NCBI RefSeq assembly: GCF_013204885.1
Contig: NZ_JABMKX010000002.1
Span: 468,033-532,032, forward strand
Direction of reading: 5' to 3'
DNA length: 64,000 bases
From: Paenibacillus tritici
Lineage (GTDB): Bacteria; Bacillota; Bacilli; Paenibacillales; Paenibacillaceae
Part shown: positions 54,561-63,419 of the stretch, piece by piece
Layout: the number at the start of each line of letters is the position of its first letter
Position numbering within the stretch: position 1 is the stretch's first letter
Notes under the pieces: generated by a model
The model's database searches: none
Told to the model about the DNA's origin: nothing
Seen by the model: only the letters and a program-made list of their open reading frames with translations
Translations under genes and position numbers: made by a program

Positions 54561-55397
54561 TCAACCTTTCGTTGCTCCTGCCGTCATGCCGGAAATGACG
54601 CTCTTGTTGAAAATGAAGTAGACCACCATCGTCGGAATGGTCGTGATGCTAATGGCCGCAAAGGTCGCTCCCCAATCCGTCAAACCGTACTGTCCGATAT
54701 AATCCATTAAGCCAACTGGAATGGTCCGTGATTTCAGATCATGAATAAACGTATTGGCGAATATAAATTCATTCCAGACGAATATCAGATTCATAACAAC
54801 GACTGTGACGATCGTATTCCGGGATAGAGGGAAAATCATCCGCCAGAACACCTGATACACACCGCAGCCATCCATTACAGCGGCCTCCATGATCTCATTC
54901 GAAATGTATTTATAGAAGCTCACGAACAGATAAATCGAGATCGGCAGGGCAAAACCTACTTGGGGCAAAATAAGAGAAGCAAGCGTATTGATGATTCCTA
55001 TTTTGTTATAAAGAATGAACAGCGGGATGAGCACGACCTGAATCGGGATCATAATGCCGCACAGAAATAAGAACAGCACACTTTGACTCCATTTAAACGA
55101 CATCTTCTCGATCACAAAAGCGGCCATGGCACTGAATAAGATCACAAGCACGATGGTCGTCACAGCGACTATGATACTATTGGAGAAATAAGTCCCCAGG
55201 TTCCCTTTGCTCCACACATTGAAATAATTATCGAAGGTGTATTGGCTTGGCAGGCTGAGCGGATTATCCCCTGAGAAATCATTAGGCCCCTTAAAACTGG
55301 AGATGAACACCCAGACCAGCGGATACACTTGAATGACAAGCAGTGCAAAGGAAACAATTAGAAGGACCGCCTTGGAATAGCCAGAAATTTTCATCAT
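54561..55397 (-). CDS. Carbohydrate ABC transporter permease (MalG-like, GH32 operon)
   Basis: A 278-residue permease with six helices. The EAA loop is EAAVMDGCGVYQVFWRMIFP, and the C-terminus FNKSVISGMTAGATKG is typical. The start ATG overlaps the stop of the previous permease by one base (TGATG), so the two are translationally coupled. A second ATG follows at once. Confidence 0.94.
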   Translation of the reverse strand: MMKISGYSKAVLLIVSFALLVIQVYPLVWVFISSFKGPNDFSGDNPLSLPSQYTFDNYFNVWSKGNLGTYFSNSIIVAVTTIVLVILFSAMAAFVIEKMSFKWSQSVLFLFLCGIMIPIQVVLIPLFILYNKIGIINTLASLILPQVGFALPISIYLFVSFYKYISNEIMEAAVMDGCGVYQVFWRMIFPLSRNTIVTVVVMNLIFVWNEFIFANTFIHDLKSRTIPVGLMDYIGQYGLTDWGATFAAISITTIPTMVVYFIFNKSVISGMTAGATKG

Positions 55398-56290
55398 CAG
55401 GTCTCCTTACTGTCCATCATCCGTCTGATAAAGGCAACTGCAATGAGGCTTTCAATGACGATAAATACAGCCATCGCGCTGCCATAGCCGAAGTCCAGAC
55501 TGGAGAATGCGGTTTTATACATATAGGTTGGCAATAATTCGGTTACGCGGCCAGGTCCCCCGTTCGTCATGATATACGGGATGTCGAACCCTTTCAGCGC
55601 CCCTGTAGTCGCCATAATAATTGAGACCATCAGAACCGGCTTGATCAGCGGCATTTTGATCGAACGAAACAGCTTCCACGAAGAAGCTCCGTCCATTCTG
55701 GCCGCCTCCTCGATATCGGCAGGAATGGAGATCAACGCACTATACAGGATAATCATATAAAGACCGATATAACGCCAGCCTTCAGGTACCGATACCGCAC
55801 TCAGAGCCCAATGGAGGTCGGACAGCCAAGGTTTGCTCCAGTCGCCAAGACCGATCTGCTGCAGGCAATAGTTCAGGATTCCGACCGGCTCGAACGAATA
55901 CACATTTTGGAACAACTGGGCTATCGCTACTGAGGTGATGATGGCAGGGGCAAAATATAAGGTTTTGAACAATTCTCTCCCTTTGGTGATGCTGGTCAGC
56001 AGGATGGCAACCAGCAAACCGAGCAGCACCTGCATGGCTACAATAATGGAGACATAGATCAGATTGTTGCTGAATGCCTTCCAGAATGTCTTATCTCCGC
56101 CGAACATCTTGGTGTAATTGTCAAAGCCGATATAGAGCATATCGGATACTCCGTCCCAGGAGAAGAAACTGAAATACATCGACCAAAGAATAGGCGCCAG
56201 CACGGTGAGCAAATACACCAGTAATGCAGGCAGCAGAAAGACGAGAGCGGCTTTGCGGTTGCGCAGGACTTTATCCATAGGCTTGCTCAT
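55397..56290 (-). CDS. Carbohydrate ABC transporter permease (MalF-like, GH32 operon)
   Basis: A 297-residue permease. AALVFLLPALLVYLLTVLAP is the first helix. The EAA loop is EEAARMDGASSWKLFRSIKM, and GFDIPYIMTNGGPGRVTELL is the conserved outer loop. ATG 56290 lies very close to TTAGGGA, and an in-frame ATG at 56278 is a possible alternative. It probably imports a fructose-containing oligosaccharide with its partner. Confidence 0.93.
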   Translation of the reverse strand: MSKPMDKVLRNRKAALVFLLPALLVYLLTVLAPILWSMYFSFFSWDGVSDMLYIGFDNYTKMFGGDKTFWKAFSNNLIYVSIIVAMQVLLGLLVAILLTSITKGRELFKTLYFAPAIITSVAIAQLFQNVYSFEPVGILNYCLQQIGLGDWSKPWLSDLHWALSAVSVPEGWRYIGLYMIILYSALISIPADIEEAARMDGASSWKLFRSIKMPLIKPVLMVSIIMATTGALKGFDIPYIMTNGGPGRVTELLPTYMYKTAFSSLDFGYGSAMAVFIVIESLIAVAFIRRMMDSKET

Positions 56291-56318
56291 TCCCTAATTT
56301 TAGTTTTATTGTACTTAC

Positions 56319-56347
56319 AGCAGCCAACCGGCTTGCGGCCGGCCGCT
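56319..56347 (-). promoter_or_regulatory. Intercistronic stem-loop after the binding-protein gene
   Basis: On the minus strand AGC-GCCGGC and GCCGGT-GCT form a GC-rich bulged hairpin 14 bp after the binding-protein stop, without a T-run. Such structures between binding-protein and permease genes often protect the upstream mRNA, so that the binding protein is made in excess. The role here is inferred. Confidence 0.45.
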
Positions 56348-56360
56348 ATGTTCAGCAATG

Positions 56361-57710
56361 CTATTTGAAGTATTTCGGTGCGTTTTCTTTAATCGCCTGA
56401 TCCATTAGTTCGGCAAATTCTTCCGGAGTATGGGCTCCCAGAGCCAGGGCATTCAATTCGTTGCCGAGCAGCTCATTCGTGGCCGGATCAAGGCGCGTAT
56501 CCCACGGGACCGCAAAGACGTTACCGGATTTCGCGATTTCATCTTGAATCTTGTAGAAGAGCTCCGGCATCCCCTGCTCTTGATCAAGTGAATAATTGAA
56601 AGGCGAGAATTGGCCTTTCTCCGTATAGGCCTTAGGGTATTGCTCCAGAAGGAATTTGACGAATTCCTTCATCGTATCATCGAAGGTCTCCTGGTTGAAG
56701 GCAACGCCGATGCCTGAGTTGATAAAATAATCATTGTCAGCCGTTGTGGCGCCTTCCATCATGGGAAGCCGGAAAAACCCGATATTGTCCTTCATTTCCG
56801 CGCTTACTTTATCATTTACGAAGTTCATGGTCTCCCATGAACCCATGTAATACATGCCGGCTTTGCCGCTCAGGTACAAATCTCGCGCTGCGGTGTAATC
56901 CGTTGCAGTGAATCCTTGCTGAAAGTACCCTTTGGTGCCCAGGTCATGAACAAACTTAATCCCTTCCATGCCGGCCGGGTCCTTGAAGGATGCTTTGCCC
57001 TGCTTTACATTCTCGATGAAATCATTGCCTGTCATGCGGAACGGTTTGTACGCCAGGTATCTTAGAACCGGCCATTTATCCTTGCCGTCGACAGCAATCG
57101 GCGTAACCCCGCTTTGCTTCAGCTTCTCGGCAACCTCCATGAACTCATCGAACGTCTTCGGCGGCTCCAGGCCAAGATCCTTGAACATCTTGATGTTGTA
57201 CCAGAATACCTCGATTCCATATTCCAGCGGGAAAGTATACATGCTGCCGTCTGCGAACTGCTGGTATTGCAGGGCCACCGGACGGAAATCCTTATATTTC
57301 CCCAGCTCCTCCAGCAGTTTTTTCATATCGACCAGTTTGCCCTGCTCCACCAGCTTGGAAGCATAGGCATCCGGATCTGTATCAAACATGGCGGGCATCT
57401 CATTGCTGGCAATCAAGGTCCGCAGCTTCTGCAGATAGGATGGGCGGTCACCCGTGCCCTCCAGAACCAGCTCGAATTCCGGATGCGTCCGGGAGAACTC
57501 CTCTGCAATTTCTTTTACAGTTACAGCCGGAGGGCTGTCTACGCCGCGGGCCACGAACCACTTGTATGTTTTCTTGTCCACCTTCTGCGGATTTGCCGAT
57601 CCGGTTTCTGAAGCGCCCTTATTCGTATTTGTGCCTCCGCATGCGCTCACCGTCGCCGCCAGGACAACCAGTGATAACGAGAGAGTCAGCCATTTGACAT
57701 AACGTTTCAT
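56361..57710 (-). CDS. Extracellular solute-binding lipoprotein (family 1, GH32 operon)
   Basis: A 449-residue lipoprotein. The signal ends in lipobox TVSACGG (Cys about residue 24). The mature part contains the usual two-lobe binding-protein landmarks, for example GVTPIAVDGKDKWPVLRYLA and LYLSGKAGMYYMGSWE. It starts 16 bp after the GH32 stop. The GH32 partner suggests a fructoside as ligand. Confidence 0.94.
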   Translation of the reverse strand: MKRYVKWLTLSLSLVVLAATVSACGGTNTNKGASETGSANPQKVDKKTYKWFVARGVDSPPAVTVKEIAEEFSRTHPEFELVLEGTGDRPSYLQKLRTLIASNEMPAMFDTDPDAYASKLVEQGKLVDMKKLLEELGKYKDFRPVALQYQQFADGSMYTFPLEYGIEVFWYNIKMFKDLGLEPPKTFDEFMEVAEKLKQSGVTPIAVDGKDKWPVLRYLAYKPFRMTGNDFIENVKQGKASFKDPAGMEGIKFVHDLGTKGYFQQGFTATDYTAARDLYLSGKAGMYYMGSWETMNFVNDKVSAEMKDNIGFFRLPMMEGATTADNDYFINSGIGVAFNQETFDDTMKEFVKFLLEQYPKAYTEKGQFSPFNYSLDQEQGMPELFYKIQDEIAKSGNVFAVPWDTRLDPATNELLGNELNALALGAHTPEEFAELMDQAIKENAPKYFK

Positions 57711-57725
57711 TTATAAGACCTCCTG

Positions 57726-59186
57726 TTAGTTGGGAACCGCAAGGGATGCCTGTTCAAAGTTTGCCCGGCCTTCCTGAACAAAACAGCCCCAGTTGCCGGT
57801 TTTTAAATTATACAAACGTGTAGTCATGGCGACCTGATCGGCCAAGTATACGACGCAAACCGAATTCTCCACAACGATCTCGATATTATAATTCGTATCG
57901 GCATGTAATTCTACCGGCACCTCCAGCTCCACCGCATGCGGGTGGTCTCCTTTGATATGCCACTGCATCTCCCCCTCGATCCGGCGGGGCCACATATCGA
58001 ACACCAGTCGGTTATGAATAGGTTCAAGGCGAATATAATAGGCGTCGTTGTTGTCCTCGCTTGCCCGAAGCATAATCCCGCAGCTTCTGGTTCCTTCGGA
58101 GAAGGATAACCGGGCTGAAATTTTGCAGGTTTCCGGCATGGAACCGGCTGAAATGCAAGAGAAGGTCTCGTCCGCCTCCGCCGCTATCCCTCCCTCTGAC
58201 TCCTTCCAATCCCCAAGCCGGGAACCCCACACGGCAGCCTGTTCCTTGGCAAAATGACGGGAGACCGTCTCCGGGATACGCACTGTTAAGGTTCCATCCT
58301 GTTCCTGAACGAGTTCATGCACGACCAGATTTCCGGCCCATTGCCAATCCCCGTAATCATCCCCGTTTTCCTTGCTTGGGTCCCAGCCAAAGGCATAGCG
58401 CTTGTTTCCGTCACTCCATGTTTTGGCGGCATAGAACGCTCTGGCGTCAAACGCATCGTTTCTCGGCGCCGTCCAAGGTCCGCTTAAAGATTTACTCATG
58501 CGGTAATGGGTGACAAACCGCTCCGAGAAGGTGGAGTAGACCAGATACCACCATTCCCCGATTTGGAATAAGTCCGGGCATTCGTGCGTCACGTACATGT
58601 TCGGATTCCAGAACGGTTCGCGGATCTCCCATTGCCTCAGATCCTTCGAAGCACAGAGTCCGATGCTTCCCCGGCGCCGGGAAGGCCCTTCTTTGTTCCT
58701 GGCAGCGAGAAGCATCCAGTACTCACCCGCCTCTTCGTTCCAGAATACAAAGGGATCGCGCCAGTCATGCCTTTCATATTGAATTCCGTCGGAATAGAAG
58801 GTATCCTCGGGGATTTTCCGCCACTGCTCCATATCCGTGCTCACGGCGTGCATGACGCATTGGAGCGGCACTCCGTTCTCTACAAATTCCGGATTCGGAT
58901 TGAGTCCGGTATAGAACAGATGATATTCTCCCTGGGCTTCGATGATCGAGCCCGTATAACAGTTAAGATCCTGCTCGCTCACACTTCCATGCTTCAGCAT
59001 TTCGCCCATTTCTTCGTAGTGTACGAAATCACTTGTGCGGAGCTCGAACCATGAGGTTCCCTCCCCGTGAATACGCTTATTCTCCCTCCAGTCATGAAGA
59101 TAGAACAAACGGAATGTACCGTCTTTATAGTAGGGAATGAGGTCTCCCACCCAGGCTCCTGCCGGCCTGTAAAATAAATCCGACAA
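57726..59186 (-). CDS. Glycoside hydrolase family 32-like enzyme
   Basis: A 486-residue enzyme without a signal peptide. It has a five-blade propeller with the transition-state Asp in HDWRDPFVFW and the acid/base Glu in THECPDLFQIG. The nucleophile region, usually WMNDPNG, reads AWVGDLIPYY, so the Asp is kept but the rest is altered. Residues from about 330 form the C-terminal beta-sandwich. GH32 enzymes cleave beta-fructosides (sucrose, inulin, levan). The start is TTG 59186, 9 bp after AAAGGGG; TTG 59195 is too close to that site. It is the first gene of the six-gene operon. Confidence 0.88.
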   Translation of the reverse strand: MSDLFYRPAGAWVGDLIPYYKDGTFRLFYLHDWRENKRIHGEGTSWFELRTSDFVHYEEMGEMLKHGSVSEQDLNCYTGSIIEAQGEYHLFYTGLNPNPEFVENGVPLQCVMHAVSTDMEQWRKIPEDTFYSDGIQYERHDWRDPFVFWNEEAGEYWMLLAARNKEGPSRRRGSIGLCASKDLRQWEIREPFWNPNMYVTHECPDLFQIGEWWYLVYSTFSERFVTHYRMSKSLSGPWTAPRNDAFDARAFYAAKTWSDGNKRYAFGWDPSKENGDDYGDWQWAGNLVVHELVQEQDGTLTVRIPETVSRHFAKEQAAVWGSRLGDWKESEGGIAAEADETFSCISAGSMPETCKISARLSFSEGTRSCGIMLRASEDNNDAYYIRLEPIHNRLVFDMWPRRIEGEMQWHIKGDHPHAVELEVPVELHADTNYNIEIVVENSVCVVYLADQVAMTTRLYNLKTGNWGCFVQEGRANFEQASLAVPN

Positions 59187-59218
59187 TGTTTGCAACCCCT
59201 TTCTTTTAACGTGCCTTG

Positions 59219-59247
59219 AGTATATAACATTAAGAAAGCGCTTTATA
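59219..59247 (-). promoter_or_regulatory. Promoter with overlapping cre-like site for the GH32 operon
   Basis: On the minus strand TATACT (59219-59224) is the -10 box, 17 bp from a weak -35 TATAAA (59242-59247). Between and over them ATAAAGCGCTTTCT (59233-59246) matches the CcpA cre consensus at 11 of 14 positions with a perfect core. This fits catabolite repression of the fructoside operon plus activation by its YesN. Confidence 0.65.
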
Positions 59248-59297
59248 TTCCAAGTTCTTTATCCTGTGTTCAATATTTTTGGCTTTTTATATATAAA

Positions 59298-59335
59298 AAC
59301 CTCCGCCTGCCATCACAAAGTGGCAACCGGAGGTT
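59298..59335 (-). terminator. Rho-independent terminator after the small ORF at 59389
   Basis: On the minus strand AACCTCCG...TGCCA pairs with TGGCA...CGGAGGTT (two short mismatched positions), followed by TTTTATATATAAAAAG. Confidence 0.75.
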
Positions 59336-59388
59336 CTATGATCGAATTCCTCAAAATTGTGCGCTCAACAGTCAATTCAAGCCAGTTT

Positions 59389-59601
59389 TCACCCCGGATG
59401 GTCTGAGTGATCCTTAGCCTTTTGCCTAAGAATGGCCTCTTGATCCGAAAGCTCCCTTATAAGCGTATATACAGAGTCCAAGGGTATTAACGCACCACAG
59501 CTTGCGCTCAATCCTGCCAGCATATTGTAGTAGAACTGAAGTTTCCGTATCTCCCGGGTAAGTTGAGCCAGTTCTGAATGGTCCGAATTCTTTTTCTTCA
59601 T
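59389..59601 (-). CDS. Small protein of unknown function
   Basis: A 70-residue protein, mostly helical by composition (LAQLTREIRKLQFYYNML, then LIRELSDQEAILRQKAK). Size and charge recall the Spo0E-type aspartyl-phosphate phosphatases, but the SQELD-like signature is not clear, so I do not assign it. ATG 59601 is favoured, 6 bp after GAGGTG. It has its own terminator downstream and lies 70 bp after the MarR gene stop on the same strand. Confidence 0.6.
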   Translation of the reverse strand: MKKKNSDHSELAQLTREIRKLQFYYNMLAGLSASCGALIPLDSVYTLIRELSDQEAILRQKAKDHSDHPG

Positions 59602-59671
59602 TACCAACACCTCGTACTTCCTTTATGAATCAAACGGTGCTTCTTTCCATCTCAAAAATGAATCAGCCGGT

Positions 59672-60163
59672 TCATTTCTCGGAGTATTCTTCGGCACGCG
59701 CCACCAAGTCACTCATGAATTTACCAATAGTCTGCAGTTCAGCCTCTGTATAGGATTCAATGAACTGGTAAAACCTTTCTTCTTTTTGTTTATGCATCTC
59801 TTTATGCAAATAATAAACGTGTCTTCCTGTATCCGTTAGACTAAAGTAAATCTCCTTACGATTGTTGTTCAGTTGACTTTTCATAATGAATCCCATTTCC
59901 AGCAGCTTTGAACAAATTTTATTAATGCCAGCTTTGGACAACCCCATCTTCTCCACAATCCCGGTATGATTGATCGGTTCATGATCTCCAATGCAATCAA
60001 TAACGTGAACACTAGTAATATTGTTGGAGAGCATATCAATCCCGTACTTTCCGGCCTGTTGCCGGAAAGAGTTGAATTCCTGTTCTGTATACAACTCATT
60101 CAGATGCAGCATTCTAATATATTGCTCGTAAAGATGACCTTTAAAATGATTTGGAAACTCCAA
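59672..60163 (-). CDS. MarR-family transcriptional regulator
   Basis: A 163-residue winged-helix regulator. The DNA-binding part is INHTGIVEKMGLSKAGINKI followed by the wing LNNNRKEIYFSLTDTGR. N- and C-terminal helices form the dimer interface. No ATG fits. TTG 60163 (after GGGGAG at 9 bp) is preferred to the TTG at 60217, which has no site. It is divergent from the GntR gene at 60369. The target genes are not evident. Confidence 0.85.
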   Translation of the reverse strand: MEFPNHFKGHLYEQYIRMLHLNELYTEQEFNSFRQQAGKYGIDMLSNNITSVHVIDCIGDHEPINHTGIVEKMGLSKAGINKICSKLLEMGFIMKSQLNNNRKEIYFSLTDTGRHVYYLHKEMHKQKEERFYQFIESYTEAELQTIGKFMSDLVARAEEYSEK

Positions 60164-60368
60164 TTTCTCTATCTCCCCTCTCTTGTAGCAGTTGTAGACC
60201 AAGTTCAGCGTCAGCAATAGACTTTTATCTTTTTTGTTCGCTAGTGAACAAAAATCATGTTAGCACAATTGATATTGATTATCAATATCATCTTCACAAG
60301 TTACAATCATTCTGCTATAATAACACCAAAATACCAAACATCCTACGTTTGGCAAAGGAGTGATACCG

Positions 60369-61043
60369 TTGTTAACTCAAACTCAACGTTTAACCTTGGT
60401 GGAACAGGTGGCTTACCAGATCCAGGGGAAGATCGAAAACAGCGAATGGCCAATAGGGATGCGTATTCCTCCAGAGCCCGAGCTGATGCAACAGCTTCAA
60501 GTTAGCCGTAATACCTTAAGGGAAGCCATTCGGGCTTTGACTTATGCGGGTCTGCTGAAGACGAGACAAGGGGATGGGACCTATGTCTGCTCCTCCAGTG
60601 TTCTGGAGTCTGTAATTAAAAAGGTGATTCAGCATACCGATCAGCTCGAGAGCCTGGAGGTTCGGTATGCATTGGAAAGAGAGGCTGCTGCCTTGGCTGC
60701 GCTCAGGAGAAGCGAAGAAGATTTGGAGGCACTTCGGACATGCTTGGACCAGTGCAGACAAGCAGCCAGCCAGCAGGATCTCAAAGCTTATGCTCACTGG
60801 GATGTCGAGTTTCACAAAATGGTGATTGCTGCTTCACATAATCAATTGATGGCGAATTTGTACAATCATATTTCCGAGGCGCTGCAAAACATGGTTTTGG
60901 AAACGAAGAATTTCAAAGATGTGGCTGCTTATCTGGACTCTCATGACCTGCTGTATCAGGCCATTGCCAATCAGGATGGCCACCAAGCCGAGGAGGCTGT
61001 TCGTGTATACATTGAACAGGCCCTGGCAGAATATCGCTTATAA
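60369..61043 (+). CDS. GntR-family (FadR subfamily) transcriptional regulator
   Basis: A 224-residue regulator. The winged helix at about 10-75 contains WPIGMRIPPEPELMQQLQVS and RNTLREAIRALTYAGLLKTR, and the all-helical FCD domain at about 95-220 has metal-ligand positions such as the HWDVEFHKMVIAAS stretch. TTG 60369 lies 8 bp after AAAGGAG, while GTG 60360 overlaps it. It lies 97 bp before the CynX-type transporter on the same strand and probably controls it. Confidence 0.9.
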   Translation: MLTQTQRLTLVEQVAYQIQGKIENSEWPIGMRIPPEPELMQQLQVSRNTLREAIRALTYAGLLKTRQGDGTYVCSSSVLESVIKKVIQHTDQLESLEVRYALEREAAALAALRRSEEDLEALRTCLDQCRQAASQQDLKAYAHWDVEFHKMVIAASHNQLMANLYNHISEALQNMVLETKNFKDVAAYLDSHDLLYQAIANQDGHQAEEAVRVYIEQALAEYRL

Positions 61044-61139
61044 ACAGCATTTTCGTGTACAATACATTCCCGCTTAAGGGTACTTCCCTACATGGATGAA
61101 ATTGATGATTAATTAACATAAAACTTAGGAGGCACCCTT

Positions 61140-62381
61140 ATGAGTTCACCAGAACAATTGTTACAACAACAGGATGAAATATCCAGTACCGGTATACGCA
61201 AGCAAGCGACCCTCTGGTTCATGATCGTAGGAATTATTTTTATCGCAGCGAATTTGCGTGCTCCCCTCACATCGGTGGGACCCTTAGTCAGTCTTATCCG
61301 GGAGAACGTGCATATTTCCAATACCTTAGCAGGCCTCATTACCACAGTTCCACTTATCGCATTTGCATTGTTATCCCCTTTTGTACCCAAGTTAGGACGT
61401 AAATATGGTGTGGAACGGCTTATCCTGATTTCCCTTATTTTTTTGGTCATCGGTATTGCTGTTCGCTCGTTATCCGGAGCACTGACCTTGTACGTTGGAA
61501 CCGCAGTTCTGGGGTTCGCGATTACCATATGTAATGTATTACTACCCAGCCTGATCAAACGGGAATTTCCGCAGCAAATGGGTACTATGACAGGGGTTTA
61601 TTCAGTTTCCATGAATCTATGCGGGGCGATTGCTTCCGGTATTAGTATTCCCTTAGCGGTAGGGGCAGGCATGAACTGGCAAGGTGCCTTGGGAGTATGG
61701 GGGATACTGAGCGTCATCTCTATTCTCTTTTGGGTACCGCAACTCAAGGCTCCAGCGAGACTAGCCGCTGTTGCCAACAGTTCAGGGCACAACCATCAGG
61801 TCAATATATGGCGCTCTCCGTTGGCTTGGCAGGTGACTCTTTTTATGGGAATACAATCGGCCATTTTTTATGTACTGGTGGCATGGCTGCCTGAAATCCT
61901 AAAAGATCAAGGTATCAGTTCAAGTCAATCCGGCTGGTTCCTCTCGGTGCTGATTATGGCGTCGCTCCCCTTTGCATTTATCGTTCCAGTGATGGCTGGC
62001 CGCATGTCTAGCCAACGGTTATTAGTGGTGATTACAACCATACTGCTATTGACCGGGACACTTGGACTTCTCTATAGCAGTATCCAGCTGCTTCTGTTTT
62101 GGGTTATTATTCTTGGTATTGGAGCGGGCTTTGCCTTTGGCTTGTCCATGATGTTTTTTGGCTTGCGTACCCAAAATGCCCATCAGGCGGCTGAATTATC
62201 AGGCATGGCCCAATCCATCGGATATCTGCTAGCCGCAATGGGTCCAGCGCTGATTGGATACCTGCATGATGCCAGTCATAGTTGGAGCGTTCCACTTCTG
62301 ATATTGGTTGGTGCTTCTCTTCTGCTCGGTATCGTTGGCCTTGGTGCTGGTAGAAATCAATTCATTGGTTCTGCGAAGTAA
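61140..62381 (+). CDS. MFS transporter, CynX/NimT family
   Basis: A 413-residue transporter with twelve predicted helices. IAANLRAPLTSVGPLVSLIR in the first helix/loop and the SPFVPKLGRKYGVERLI loop between helices two and three are typical of the CynX/NimT (cyanate, 2-nitroimidazole) group. GGAGG lies 8 bp before the ATG. The substrate is unknown. The GntR gene just upstream is the probable regulator. Confidence 0.93.
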   Translation: MSSPEQLLQQQDEISSTGIRKQATLWFMIVGIIFIAANLRAPLTSVGPLVSLIRENVHISNTLAGLITTVPLIAFALLSPFVPKLGRKYGVERLILISLIFLVIGIAVRSLSGALTLYVGTAVLGFAITICNVLLPSLIKREFPQQMGTMTGVYSVSMNLCGAIASGISIPLAVGAGMNWQGALGVWGILSVISILFWVPQLKAPARLAAVANSSGHNHQVNIWRSPLAWQVTLFMGIQSAIFYVLVAWLPEILKDQGISSSQSGWFLSVLIMASLPFAFIVPVMAGRMSSQRLLVVITTILLLTGTLGLLYSSIQLLLFWVIILGIGAGFAFGLSMMFFGLRTQNAHQAAELSGMAQSIGYLLAAMGPALIGYLHDASHSWSVPLLILVGASLLLGIVGLGAGRNQFIGSAK

Positions 62382-62390
62382 GAAGGCTTC

Positions 62391-62422
62391 CTGGCTCTGT
62401 GTATGTTAGTACACAGGGCCAG
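62391..62422 (+). terminator. Possible terminator after the MFS gene
   Basis: CTGGC-TCTGTGTA pairs with TACACAG-GGCCAG across a 6-base loop, 9 bp after the stop. The following bases TTCTATATT are only weakly U-rich. Confidence 0.55.
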
Positions 62423-62511
62423 TTCTATATTGCAAAGGGTTCGATGATGTCATCTCTGGAACGGTAACACCAGTCTCTTCCTTTGTAGGGTTCGTGGCAG
62501 CCATTAAAATA

Positions 62512-62559
62512 AAAAAGAGTTCATGTAATTGTATAAAATACAATTCATGAACTCTTTTT
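62512..62559 (-). terminator. Terminator of the tRNA operon
   Basis: AAAAAGAGTTCATG pairs with CATGAACTCTTTTT, and AATTGTAT with ATACAATT inside it, giving a stem of more than 20 bp with an AAA loop. It lies just after the tRNA-Leu gene. Confidence 0.92.
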
Positions 62560-62563
62560 GGGA

Positions 62564-62642
62564 TACCGGCGAGAGGACTCGAACCTCCACGGTTTCCCAC
62601 TCGATTTTGAGTCGAGCGCGTCTGCCATTCCGCCACGCCGGC
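62564..62642 (-). tRNA. tRNA-Leu (CAA)
   Basis: The cloverleaf has acceptor GCCGGCG with CGCCGGT, anticodon loop CTCAAAA (anticodon CAA), a long variable arm and T-arm GGTTCGAGTCC. The 3' CCA is not encoded (TCC follows the discriminator A). It is the last tRNA of the operon. Confidence 0.95.
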
Positions 62643-62720
62643 TTAATATAAGATTATATCCACTAAGGACAATTATACTTTGAATAGGTAAGTAACTTGG
62701 TTATGTTATGAAGTAAAGAA

Positions 62721-62797
62721 TGGCGCGCCCTGAGAGATTCGAACTCCCGGCCTTTTGATTCGTAGTCAAACGCTCTATCCAGCTGAGCTAAGGGCGC
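62721..62797 (-). tRNA. tRNA-Arg (ACG)
   Basis: Acceptor GCGCCCT pairs with AGGGCGC. The anticodon loop is CTACGAA, so the anticodon is ACG, read as ICG after editing. The T-arm is GAGTTCGAATCTC. CCA is encoded at 62721-62723. Confidence 0.96.
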
Positions 62798-62803
62798 AAA
62801 ATA

Positions 62804-62878
62804 TGGAGCGGACGACGGGAATCGAACCCGCGACCCTCGCCTTGGCAAGGCGATGCTCTACCGCTGAGCCACGTCCGC
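62804..62878 (-). tRNA. tRNA-Gly (GCC)
   Basis: Acceptor GCGGACG pairs with CGTCCGC. The anticodon loop TTGCCAA gives GCC. The T-arm is GCGGGTTCGATTCCCGT. CCA is encoded. Confidence 0.96.
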
Positions 62879-62915
62879 ACACGGTATGTATTCAATGGAT
62901 TACTTAAGTAAAAAA

Positions 62916-62993
62916 TGGCGGAACCGACGGGATTCGAACCCGCGATCTCCTGCGTGACAGGCAGGCATGTTAGGCCAACTACACCACGGTTCC
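62916..62993 (-). tRNA. tRNA-Asp (GTC)
   Basis: Acceptor GGAACCG pairs with CGGTTCC. The anticodon loop CTGTCAC gives GTC. The T-arm is GCGGGTTCGAATCCCGT. CCA is encoded. Confidence 0.96.
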
Positions 62994-62999
62994 AAATAA

Positions 63000-63073
<74 letters not shown>

Positions 63074-63111
63074 TCAGTAATAATATTCTCTTCTATTCTG
63101 CAAAGTCTGCA

Positions 63112-63187
63112 TGGTGGAGGCTGAGGGGTTCGAACCCCCGACCCTCTGCTTGTAAGGCAGATGCTCTCCCAGCTGAGCTAAGCCTCC
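63112..63187 (-). tRNA. tRNA-Val (TAC)
   Basis: Acceptor GGAGGCT pairs with AGCCTCC. The anticodon loop CTTACAA gives TAC. The T-arm is GGGGGTTCGAACCCCT. CCA is encoded. Confidence 0.96.
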
Positions 63188-63273
63188 ATCGAAGAAGCAA
63201 CTTAATGATCATAACACATAATCGTGAGATATACAATCATTATTTATTTCAACTTAGAGATTGAAGAAGATTA

Positions 63274-63348
63274 TGGTGACTCGTATGGGATTCGAACCCA
63301 TGTTACCTCCGTGAAAGGGAGGTGTCTTAACCCCTTGACCAACGAGCC
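63274..63348 (-). tRNA. tRNA-Glu (TTC)
   Basis: Acceptor GGCTCGT pairs with ACGAGTC. The anticodon loop CTTTCAC gives TTC. The T-arm is TGGGTTCGAATCCCA. CCA is encoded. It is the first tRNA of the operon. Confidence 0.96.
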
Positions 63349-63381
63349 AGATGAATATAATATCTTTCGACAACAAAAGAT

Positions 63382-63410
63382 ATTATATCAAATATATGAG
63401 AATAATGCAA
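63382..63410 (-). promoter_or_regulatory. Promoter of the tRNA operon
   Basis: On the minus strand TTGCAT (63405-63410) and TATAAT (63382-63387) are spaced exactly 17 bp, about 34 bp before the tRNA-Glu gene. This shows the tRNA cluster has its own sigma-A-type promoter rather than depending on read-through from the rRNA operon. Confidence 0.85.
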
Positions 63411-63419
63411 TAGGAAGCA

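Noticed and set aside
59389..59601. Spo0E-like phosphatase
   Set aside because: Size and helical charge fit, but the family signature around the Asp is not clear, so the gene is left as unknown.
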